From: Heterodera schachtii
Lineage: Eukaryota > Nematoda > Chromadorea > Rhabditida > Heteroderidae
NCBI GenBank assembly: GCA_023374025.1
Contig: SIJG01000174.1
Coordinates: forward strand, 124,001 to 188,000
DNA length: 64,000 nucleotides
Direction: 5' to 3'
Part shown: piece after piece, positions 22,187-31,425 of the stretch
How the letters are laid out: each line of letters opens with the position of its first letter
Numbering within the stretch: position 1 is the stretch's first letter
The notes under the pieces: model-generated
Databases searched by the model: none
Told to the model about the DNA's origin: nothing
What the model saw: only the letters and a program-made list of their open reading frames with translations
Made by a program: the position numbers and the translations under genes

Positions 22187-23176
22187 TCATGGCAGTTGTA
22201 GGAACTGTGTCCGGATCCTGTTGCACAATTGGCAGATCGGATTATTGGACCAATTTCTACGGTTCATATTTCCGTGGCCCCTTCTTGGCCAATTTTGGTG
22301 GTTACCTGCACCCCTTCCGCTGTCAGAGTATGAGCTTTGCGCATCATGTGAAGTGGAATTTCTGAATTCCCCACCATTGTCGCGCCATTGTTGTTCGAAT
22401 TTTCTTTCGTCTTGTTCATTCGGCTCTTCATTTCCGCGTTGTTCCGTCATTGAATTGATGAGTTGTGTGATTTGCGTAACACCGCCTCCAGTGCTGAGAA
22501 GAAGTGCCTCAAGTTCCTCTGCTTGGGCCTTTACCATTTCCAAATTTTTGGGTTGCGTAAGCCCGACCAAACGAATCAAAAAGCTCATGTTTGGTCTTAA
22601 TCGGTCCAGAAATTCCTCACATATTTTTTCTTTGCGCAAGTCACCCGTTAGAGAAGGATTGGTTGAGTCAATCAGTGGCGTGAGACGTCTCAAAAATTGG
22701 GCAACAGTTTCGTTTTCACGCTGCCGGCAAACCGAAAGGCTGCGCTTTGCCACTTCCCGTCGTTGAGGCGAGTCCAATTTCGCCCTCAGTGCTTCCAATG
22801 CGCTGGTGAATGTCGTGATTTGGAAGGGCTGGAGTTCTTTGAATAGCTCCCTAGGTGTGTCCTTGAGTGCGAGCTTAAGGCGGGTGACCTTTTCTTCTTC
22901 GGTCCAATTTTTCCCTGTCAGTGACAGATAATCCTTAAATCGGTCAGCCCAATCATCAAAAGCGTGGACTGACTCTTCTCCAAATAATTCCAAGTTCGAA
23001 TTCATGTGGCTCAGCATGTTTATGCGCCACACAGGTCGATTGATCACTACATTTTGATCATCACTTTTCACCTTTAAATCTGTATTTTGCCCGCAGGCGG
23101 GGTTGCTCCAATCAAATTCTGTATTTTGCCCGCAGGCAGAGTTGGTGCTGACCCCCCGAGGGTTGTCGGCATACAT
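22187..23176 (-). CDS. Retroelement Gag, frame broken in the zinc knuckle
   Basis: The 329-residue frame has an N-terminal leader with two ACGQNT words, then a retrotransposon gag core: FDDWADRFKDYLSLTGKNW, KLALKDTPRELFKELQPF, RSLSVCRQRENETVAQFLRR, EEFLDRLRPNMSFLIR. A Gly/Arg/Asn-rich stretch leads to PICQLCN, the first half of a CCHC zinc knuckle; the His and last Cys lie in a different frame just downstream, so a one-base change breaks the protein there. Gag packages element RNA in cytoplasmic particles. No reverse transcriptase or integrase found next to it. I infer it is a remnant of the element whose LTR is at 13340. Confidence 0.65.
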   Translation of the reverse strand: MYADNPRGVSTNSACGQNTEFDWSNPACGQNTDLKVKSDDQNVVINRPVWRINMLSHMNSNLELFGEESVHAFDDWADRFKDYLSLTGKNWTEEEKVTRLKLALKDTPRELFKELQPFQITTFTSALEALRAKLDSPQRREVAKRSLSVCRQRENETVAQFLRRLTPLIDSTNPSLTGDLRKEKICEEFLDRLRPNMSFLIRLVGLTQPKNLEMVKAQAEELEALLLSTGGGVTQITQLINSMTEQRGNEEPNEQDERKFEQQWRDNGGEFRNSTSHDAQSSYSDSGRGAGNHQNWPRRGHGNMNRRNWSNNPICQLCNRIRTQFLQLP

Positions 23177-23820
23177 TTAGAAATCGGTGAATTTGTGCGA
23201 ATTATTATTTTGTTATGCTGAAATAAAACCAAATATTGCCAAATCAGCGCATTATTCACTGAATCACATAAAAATAATGGACTTAAGCTTATTTTCTTCG
23301 GAATGAATTGCTAGTGCTCAAGTAAATGTCCATAAAAAATTACATTAGTGTCGCTTCTCTCAAATGAATGTGCGATAATGTCCGCTAATGTTCACATGAA
23401 GTGTAAATGATCGCATCTCCGATAAATGAAAAATGTCGCCGCGGCTTTCGTTCTCACGGTCGACTAACAAACAGCAAATAACAGTAAAAATTATCGGACT
23501 GATCTTTGAGCTTTGAAATGGGCATTAATTGGCCAAACATGGACTCACCAAAAAAAAAAATAACTCAGATAGGCTCAAAATATTAATTTGGCCGAAATTA
23601 TAAGCGATCAGAGTAAAATAATTTGTCCTTCGGAATTTAAATTTTCTCTTGCACAATTGGCAGTCATTTTAACTTAGTCCATAGAAATTTTCTCGAGCAT
23701 TAATTTAATATTTTTCGAATTTGGGGGTTTTTGTACATATTTCATACATATTTTAGCATTTTTTATACATATTTTATTTACATAATTCGCAATTTTTCTT
23801 ACATAAAATTAGCAGCCCTA

Positions 23821-24187
23821 ATTATAATTAAAATGCAAGCATCATTTTTATGTTTTCAATTTTCAAAATGTATGTAAATTTGAATTATTGCATAGGAAAA
23901 CTAATTAATTAATTAATTATAATTAAAATGCAAGCTTCATTTTTATGTTCAATTTCAAATGTATGTAAATTTGAATTATTGCATAGGAAAACTAATTAAT
24001 TAATTAATCAATTAATTATAATTAAAATGCAAGCTTCATTTTTATGTTCAATTTTCAAATGTATGTAAATTTGAATTATTGCATAGGAAAACTAATTAAT
24101 TAATTAATCAATTAATTATAATTAAAATGCAAGCTTCATTTTTATGTTTTCAATTTTCAAAATGTATGTAAATTTGAATTATTGCAG
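23821..24187. repeat. Tandem repeat, four units of 95-100 bp, inside an intron
   Basis: Units start at 23821, 23916, 24015 and about 24115, each with AAATGCAAGCWTCATTTTTATG and ending GAATTATTGCATAGG. The last unit ends GAATTATTGCAG, exactly at the splice acceptor of the exon at 24188. Confidence 0.75.
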
Positions 24188-24436
24188 AAAGCTGACGACC
24201 CTCTGGCGGGTGTTTGGTGGAACACTTATATCAATGAAAAAAATGCAAAACGAATCAGTGAACGATTCAACAAAAATATTTTGAGAAAGCATCCTGAAAT
24301 TTTTCGCAAAATTCCGATGCAAATGTTTTACGGGAGACAATTCTCGCATTGCTATTCCAAAGTGGTGGATGCAATGGTTGCTGTGAAGCTGATGGAATGT
24401 CCAGGCAATGATTATTTTTGGCTCAAAAAAAATTAA
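24188..24436 (+). CDS. Last exon of an unrecognised gene
   Basis: Opens after a TTATTGCAG acceptor and encodes 82 residues to TAA: KADDPLAGVWWNTYINEKNA, then HPEIFRKIPMQMFYGRQF and MECPGNDYFWLKK. Composition is normal for a globular protein. Upstream exons not located. A hAT-like element sits 7 bases after the stop. Confidence 0.45.
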   Translation, partial: KADDPLAGVWWNTYINEKNAKRISERFNKNILRKHPEIFRKIPMQMFYGRQFSHCYSKVVDAMVAVKLMECPGNDYFWLKKN

Positions 24437-24942
24437 AACGTAATAATTAGTAGAGCCCGGAAATTTCAAATTTGCGGGTCCTGTTGCAGGATTGGAATTC
24501 AAAATTTTTTGCAGGACCGGATCCGGCCTGATTAATCCTGCAAATCCTGCATTTAAAATTTGCCGGATCCTGCGCAGGATTGCGGATTTTTGAAATTTGA
24601 AAAAATTTCAAAAAATTTCCAAAAAAGAAAAATACATGACATTTTGAAAAAGAAATAATTTTAGGGGCTGGTGGGATGCATTAAAAAGGGCGACTAAGAT
24701 TTTTCGAATGAGTCAAAAGGTAAATTTTTTGAATTTTGTCAATTTCTTAACTGTTTTTGTCCAAAAAATGACCAAATGTCGCACTTTTTGGCTAATTAGG
24801 ATTAAAAAGTCGTAACCGATCCGGCGGTGCCGATAGGCGCTGCCGGGAAATTTTTTAAATAATTCTAGATGAAATTTGAGATAAAAATGGATTTAATTTG
24901 ATTGAATTTATTATAAATTTATTCGAAAATTTTTGGCATTCT

Positions 24943-25261
24943 TGTTATGCCGTTGAGTGGCAAACAAATAAATCAATATTTATGGAGCAACTTAAGAAAT
25001 AACAAAATAGGGGAAAATGATGCGAATGAGACAAATGACGAGGGAAGGTCAAAAAGCGGGCTATTTATGGACGGGGGGAGACAAGAGAGATAAGGGGGAC
25101 GAGTAACAAAATAGGGGAAAATGATGCGAATGAGACAAATGACCAGGGAAAGTCAAAAAGCGGGCTATTTATGGACGGAGGGAGACAAGAGAGATAAGGG
25201 GGACGAGGGAAAGATACAAAATAAATAAATTGAGGGCGGACATTTGGGTAACGGCCTAACA
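24943..25261 (-). mobile_element. 3' LTR of nested gag-only element
   Basis: Starts TGTTATGCC, ends GGCCTAACA. It is 319 bp, against 215 for its partner, because a block of about 104 bp (around 25000-25215) is tandemly doubled. Flanked outside by ATTCT (24938-24942). On the minus strand a purine tract AAGGGGGAAGG (25262-25272) touches its edge. Confidence 0.85.
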
Positions 25262-25474
25262 CCTTCCCCCTTAAAAAAAAATCCGTCCATCCGCTTCATC
25301 TTTCGGCGGTGGCTCATCGGTTCATCGTCGTCGGCCATCAGGCGATCACGTCTTCACGTTTTCGCTGGTCGCAATCAATGCCGACCAAGCCCTTCGACGT
25401 TTTGCTGTCAGACGGTGCCTCTCGGAGGCCCAAACCATCAAAATTTTCTTCGTCCGAGTCCAAAGCACATGCCT

Positions 25475-26440
25475 CTACACCTTTTCTGGGAATTTGCCGG
25501 TTGTTCCATCTGGAAAACGGATTTCGTACATCGTCCCTTGACGGTTGACGACGTATCCAGCGCGCCAAGGTTGCAGTCCCAAACTAGCAATGACCTTTGC
25601 TCCCAAAGCAAATGTTGGCTTCTTTCCGCTGTGGTGCTTATTCGGCTTTTCACTTTGATCAGCAGTTGAATCGGACTTCGTGTTCGCTTTTGCCACTTGG
25701 ACATTCCCTTCCAGGCTCTTCCTGAAGGTGTCCAACAGTCCCAAACTGTGGAGCGTGTCCATGCCAAGCAAATTCTTTGTTCCCTTGGCAACATAGAAAT
25801 GTCCATCGCATGAGCGATCACCGATCGAGAATTTTGCATGCCCTTTTCCCAAAAGAGGGCGAGTGGATCCGTCGTGGTATTTTGCCCGTTCAGTGCAACG
25901 GCTCAACCATGGACTTCCTATTTGGCGGTGTGCGTCCTTCGTGACCACAGTTCTTTCAGTGCCAAAATCAGCAACAAACTCCACTTCAGTGCCATCCATC
26001 TTCAGCGGGATCTCGATCAATTTTCTCCGACTTTCTGAGTCCGGCAGAAATATTCCTCCAAGCCGAAATGTGTTCACGGCTTTTCCATCCTTTTTGTCCC
26101 CATTTCTTTTAAGCCAAGCCTTGTGCTGGTCGCACATCCTCTCCAAATGTCCAGTCTCATTGCACTTTCTGCAGGTGGACTTGCCATGCGAACAACGCTT
26201 GGGAGAGTGCCATTTTCCGCAACGCCAACACTTCGGTTGCGATCGGTGGCTCTTCTGGCTTGCTGACGATTCGCTGCTCCCTTTCGACGATTCGGAATTC
26301 TTTCGCGGTTTATGCTTCTTTTTCAAAGCACTAAACATTTTTCGAAGACATCGGCTGCTCAAGCGCTTTAGCCTCGGCAATGGTCGACAGGTACACTTGC
26401 AGGTCTTCCACCATGTTGTCGTACCGAACGAGGTCACCAT
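25475..26440 (-). pseudogene. Gag C-terminal part plus protease
   Basis: The minus-strand frame has two zinc knuckles (CWRCGKWHSPKRC region and CRKCNETGHLERMC), then a retropepsin-like domain: VEFVADFGTERTVVT in the active-site position and LLGMDTLHSLGLLD near its end. The usual Asp-Thr/Ser-Gly triad reads Asp-Phe-Gly, so proteolysis is doubtful. After about residue 320 the frame ends at 25475 without reverse transcriptase or integrase; the polypurine tract follows about 200 bases later. The upstream gag part is in another frame. Confidence 0.65.
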
Positions 26441-27015
26441 CTGCTGCCAGCTTCGCTAAAATTCGCTTTCTGAGGTCCGCGTCCTTCAGGCGATTTCATT
26501 GCGATCAAAAGCATCAGGCAGTTAAACTGCTCCTCTTTCAGCTTCTTGACGTTGAAATCCCTTAACAGCCTTTTTTGTCGGTTCACAAATGCTCCTGAAT
26601 TCCTCGTCTTCCAGTTTGGATGCACGCAGGCAGTCATATCTAGTCAATCCAAATGGACTGAGGCCTGGCAAACAAGCTCTTCAGCTGCTCCACAGTCTTC
26701 GCGAAGTCGAAGTCTGTCACATTTTTCGGCATGCAGGACTTTTTGTATTCGGCAAACGCTTCCTTGCTGAGCTTCGTCAATGAGAAGCTTCACCTTCACC
26801 ACGTCCTGCAAATTCGGTGCGGCACAGTCAAGAGCAAAGTCGAATTGCTGCAGCCAGTCCTCGATGTCGGTGCTTTGCTCTCCGAATTTGAAGTTCTCCA
26901 CATTCGGAAGCGACGGCACATTGGAGGGTTGCTGGCCTACTTGCGGCGCATTTTGCTGTGCTTCAAGCAGTTGCTTAACCATGTCCATCAATTGCTGAAC
27001 CGATGGATTTGCCAT
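26434..27015 (-). pseudogene. Gag N-terminal part, interrupted
   Basis: Starts MANPSVQQLMDMVKQLLEAQ and contains ENFKFGEQSTDIEDWLQQFD, a retrotransposon gag N-terminus. A TGA at 26644-26646 interrupts the frame, which then resumes in the same register to 26434; a further frame change is needed to reach the zinc-knuckle frame. Described as broken, not repaired. Confidence 0.6.
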
Positions 27016-27387
27016 TTTGATTGTCGTTCACCACTCTATTGATAATAGCGCCAAGATATTATCAGAGTGGGTGCGCGTGGACGAACTGAATTATGTTGCC
27101 AAAACACAATATCAGCGGCGCAAACTTTAACAACTGTTAACAGATAACGACGAAAATGTTTAATGTCGCCTAGACAATAAACAAAGCAATCCCTCAGTCG
27201 GCTTCAATCAAATGCCATTCCGATTCTTTCCCAAAAAGAAGTCGAATTGGAATATGTTTATTGGATGCTGAAAGCACTCCAATAAATTCCAAAAGCAGCT
27301 TTAATAAAATTCAAATCAATTGAAGGGGGCCCGCAGAGACGTAATTTCAAATTACAAACAAACAATATCTGCTCGGGCGTCGCCAAT

Positions 27388-27602
27388 TGTTATGCCGTTG
27401 AGCGGCAAACAAATAAATCAATATTTATGGAGCAACTTAAGAAATAACAAAATAGGGGAAAATGATGCGAATGAGACAAATGACGAGGGAAGGTCAAAAA
27501 GCGGGCTATTTATGGACGGAGGGAGACAAGAGAGATAAGGGGGACGAGGGAAAGATACAAAATAAATAAAGTGAGGGCGGACATTTGGGTACCGGCCTAA
27601 CA
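27388..27602 (-). mobile_element. 5' LTR of nested gag-only element
   Basis: 215 bp, TGTTATGCC...GGCCTAACA, with the same 5-bp flank ATTCT at 27603-27607. Reading leftward, the LTR is followed after one base by TTGGCGACGCCCGAGC, a plausible tRNA primer-binding site (TGG at a tRNA 3' CCA). Confidence 0.85.
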
Positions 27603-27832
27603 ATTCTGTTCTTTAAAATTTTCAAAGAATGTAATGCGGATCCTGCCGGATCCTGCACAAAAATCAAATTTGCGGATCCTGTTGCAGGATTGGAATTCAA
27701 AAATTTTTGCAGGACCGGATCCGGCCGGATTAATCCTGCAAATCCTGTTTTTTCCAAAAAATGCAGGATTGCGGATTGGGATCCTGCAAAACCCTGCGCA
27801 GGATCCGGTCCTGCGCCGGGCTCTAATAATTA

Positions 27833-28636
27833 GGGCGTTGAATTATATGGAAATCCATATTTTTTTCATGAAACTGTGGGAGGTCTGAAACGCACGAAAA
27901 ACATGTTTTTTGCTTGGTTTGAAGCTTCAAAGATGACTTTCCATATGCATATTTTGCATATTTGTGCATATTTCGCGATTTATGTGCATATTTGTGCATA
28001 TTTTGGCATTTTGTGCATATTATATGTGCATATTTTGGCATTTTTCCAAAAAACCTCTAATAGACGGCCCCAAACAGATAAATTGGCCTTTTTGACCTCA
28101 AAAATCCGGAAAATTTCCCAAAAAAATAATTTTTTGGCAAAATTTTCACGAAAAATATTGAATAAATAAATTTTCTCAAAAAATGGTTAATTTATGTCAA
28201 AAATAAGCAAAAAAAAAAACAAAATTTCGCTTTTTGGGTTGGTTTTTCGCAAAAAATGAGTCAATTTTTGCTTTATCATGTTTTTTTCTCCTAAAATAAT
28301 TTTAATACCACATTTAGCCATTTTTGAAGATTTTACTTTATATTTAACAAATTTGAAGAAATTTTGAGAAATTACACCCTCAATTTGGAAAATTTTATGT
28401 GCATATTTTGCCATTTTTGATGCATATTTTGCGATTTTATGTGCATATTTTGTATGCCCTAGTAATAACTAGGGCTTCCAATTATATGGAAATCCATATT
28501 TTTTTCCTGGACTGTGGGAGGTCTGAAACGCACGAAAAACATGTTTTTGCTTGGTTGAAGCTTCTAGGATGACTTTCCATATGCATATTTGTGCATATTT
28601 CGCGATTAGCATATTTTGGCATTTCGTGCATATTAT
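27833..28636. repeat. Two tandem copies of a TGCATATTT-rich repeat
   Basis: 27840-28010 and 28478-28636 share GAAATCCATATTTTTTTC, GTGGGAGGTCTGAAACGCAC and runs of TGCATATTT. A related word occurs near 53130. Probably decayed DNA elements; no coding. Confidence 0.6.
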
Positions 28637-28723
28637 NNNNNNNNNNNNNNNNNNNNNNNNNNNNNNNNNNNNNNNNNNNNNNNNNNNNNNNNNNNNNNNN
28701 NNNNNNNNNNNNNNNNNNNNNNN
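28637..28723. other. Assembly gap (87 N)
   Basis: Run of N, directly followed by a GA microsatellite that probably caused the gap. Confidence 1.
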
Positions 28724-28746
28724 AGAGAGACGAGAAACAGAGACAA

Positions 28747-28749
<3 letters not shown>

Positions 28750-28799
<50 letters not shown>
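28750..28799. repeat. (GA)n microsatellite
   Basis: Uninterrupted AG dinucleotides. Confidence 0.95.
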
Positions 28800-28801
<2 letters not shown>

Positions 28802-30098
28802 CACAAATGATTTGGCCTGGCCAGGAAATTCTTCGCCCGGAGAGTCATGAGCTTTTTGAGGCCACAACTGACGCAAAAATATTTCCTCTTCACACACATA
28901 TCCGAAAAACGAATGTGTGATTTAAAGATTTGAACAAAAATAACTTAGAGAGGGGAGGAAGGGGAGAGGATAAAAAAAGGACCATGAAATTAAGACAGGT
29001 AAAAAATAAAATTAAATTAAAATGGGAGTTCAGGAAAACGACTTTGAAGAAAGGTAATACAATTAGTATACATTTTACTATAATAGCCTTTTTTCACTAT
29101 TTCGACATTTTTTGGAAAATTTATTAATAAAAATGGAAAATACACCCCCTAAGAATCGATCCCAAAAATTTCAGAAAAATACACCCCTAAGAATCGACCA
29201 AAAATTTTAAAAAAAATACACCACTAAGAATTGTAAAATTTTCTCAAAATTCTTCCCGCAATTTTTTTTTCTTGACAAAATTTTTGATTTAAAAAACCTC
29301 AATATTTGCTAAGAGAATTTTATAAAGAAAGTGTACCTCATTGGCAACTGCAACTAGTGAATAAAAATTATTTTTGCTCAATTTTTGGCTAAAAATTATG
29401 TCACCATTCGTCACTATTTCGGACTTTTTTTTTTCATTATTTTGGTATTTTTACTCACTATTTTAGTTAACTATTTCGGGATTTTTGTTCACTAAAAGTC
29501 GCATCCCTAGTCATCAATGTTTGGTCATGTTATTTTCAAGAAATTTTAAAGGAAGGGCCCGGCGGTGCCAATAGGCGCCGTCGGGAACTATTTGGAGTTT
29601 TTAATCGGTTTGTTAACAGATTTTGATAAAATAATGATAAATTTTGAGGTTTCCCACAAAAACCTATAAAGCCAAATTGGCATTCGTTTTGTACGTAAAT
29701 TATTATTTTATGATTCATTTTCATATTTCCTTCCATTTTTGCCTAGTAATAAATCATCACATTTTTTTGTTGAATTTATTTCATTTATTGATGAAGTGCA
29801 TTTTGGTAACAAATATAATTTTAAAATTTTCAATTCTTTGTTAATGAATGATTCGTCAAAAATTCTTTCAAAATCAATAGCAATTTTTCAATGTTTTTCC
29901 CCTTCACTTCCTCATTAACATTGTTCTCAAAATTATTTGTGTAATTAAATGGAAATTTTATGTGGAAAATTTCACGATGAGTTCGTTTTTCACTGACGGA
30001 AATGCGACAGAAATGTGCCAAAAATGAAACGGAAATTCAAATTTCACTGCAGGAAGGGCAATTACAAATTGGGAAGAGTTTTTCGAGTCAGTTTTAAT
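28800..30098. other. AT-rich spacer
   Basis: One GC-rich palindrome at 29559-29585. A minus-strand frame at 29830-30021 (EEVKGKNIEKLLLILKEF) might be an exon, but I see no supporting splice context. Otherwise nothing. Confidence 0.35.
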
Positions 30099-30710
30099 CA
30101 GGGTTCCCAGATGAAAATATTCAAAAGCCTCATTTGGCAGGCAAAAAAGCCTCATTTTGGGTCAAAAAGGCTCATTTTTACAAATTTATTCAAAATACAT
30201 TTGAAATGTTCAAATGTTATATTTCTGATTTGTCCATGATCAATTTAAGCATTTTGTGAAATCTAAGCATGAAAAACCAGTTGATTTTTTTGCGATGCTT
30301 TTTCCAAAAAACTTTTGGGGAACAAAGGGGGGCCGGCGGCGCCGATAGGCGCCGCCGGAAAAATTTTGTAATTTTTAATGCGATTTGTTAACAAATTTTG
30401 CCCAAAAAATAACCAATTTTATGCTTTAAGCCAAATTTTAAAAGAAAATAAAGGACTTTAAGGGCTGGCGGTGCCGATAGGCGCCGCCAGCAGGGGAAAA
30501 ATTGAGAATTTTGATCATATTTTTAGCAGATTTTCATTAAAAAATTCTTAATTTTGTGGTTTTTTGGAAAATTTAACAAAAAACCACAAAAAACCTCAAA
30601 ATTTCTCAAAAAACCACAAAAAACCTCAAAGCCTCATTTTTTAAATTTAGCCTCATTGACCTACCAAAAAACCACAAAATGAGGCTAAAGCCTCACATAT
30701 GGGAACCCTG
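30099..30710. mobile_element. hAT-type MITE
   Basis: Ends CAGGGTTCCCAGATG and CATATGGGAACCCTG are near-perfect inverted repeats flanked by the 8-bp duplication GTTTTAAT (30091-30098, 30711-30718). 612 bp, no ORF. It carries two copies of the GC-rich palindrome (30333-30358, 30474-30490) and many AAGCCTCATTTT words. Confidence 0.85.
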
Positions 30711-31425
30711 GTTTTAATGTTAAGGTTTTATAAGAGATGAATTTTATACCATAAAAAAACAAAAGTCTTAAATATTTTAGTGAAAATTTGTTAAATTATT
30801 TTGCATTAAATTTATTTTCCCATTTTTAAATTATTCTTTTTTGTTTTCTTTAAATAAAATTTGAATTTTACTTTTAGTGTTAGCCAGAAATCCAGAGTGT
30901 GAATTTGTCTTTTTTTAAGGATTACCTTATTTTTTCCAAAATGTATTCTCTAAATAAATTCAAATACGACCCTCATTGAGTTACGATTTGTCTTATTGAA
31001 GAATTAATTATACAAATTTTCTTATTAAATACAACATTTGATTTTTTCATTTTAATTTATAGAATAAAATGGAAATATTGACATTCATTGGAAAATGTCT
31101 TCTAATAAGTTCGTCATCTTGCACTTTGATAATTCACATTGCGAATTGGCAACTTTCGACATTAAATGTTAATTATTGTACCCGCCAATGATTAAATGTT
31201 CAGCTGCTGATGCTGCGGCCACTAATTACATTGAATGCTTTATTCTCCATTGAAATTAGTTCTTTCTTTATTTTCCGTCTACGATTTTTTTTTAATATTT
31301 TATAAAAATGAAAATTTAACAGTAAAATAAAACTGAAAATCTTGAAAAACACTTTTTAATATTTTGTAGACAAATAATTTTAATCAAAGAAGCCAATTAG
31401 AAATTGCAGAAAGAAGGCATCAAAA

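Larger units (their letters stand above)
15245..23137. repeat. Dispersed 16-18 bp word TATTKTGCCCKCAGGC, 12 copies
   Basis: Sites, plus strand: 15245, 15561, 15663, 16330, 17859 (altered), 18416, 18905, 20041, 21777 (altered), 21885, 23083 and 23122. The core is TGCCCGCAGGC or TGCCCTCAGGC preceded by TATT. Most are preceded by TG or CAG; flanks otherwise differ. They fall in two ORFs, in introns and between genes, always in the same orientation. Confidence 0.7.
24451..27825. mobile_element. hAT-like non-autonomous element, split by an LTR element
   Basis: Ends TAGAGCCCGG...CCGGGCTCTA are perfect inverted repeats flanked by the 8-bp duplication ATAATTAG (24443-24450, 27826-27833). Without the LTR element (24943-27602 plus one 5-bp duplication) it is about 710 bases of sequence rich in GGATCCTGC and its complement. 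No transposase. Confidence 0.8.

Noticed and set aside
15245..23137. Recurring word as spliced-leader or ordinary acceptor sites
   Set aside because: Copies lie inside retroelement ORFs on the opposite strand and in intergenic DNA without following exons, so splicing alone does not explain them; kept as a finding instead.
25244..26459. Plus-strand frames over the nested element
   Set aside because: Antisense to gag-protease, which carries the recognisable zinc knuckles.
28469..28920. Frames running across the N gap and GA microsatellite
   Set aside because: They consist of N and dinucleotide repeat.
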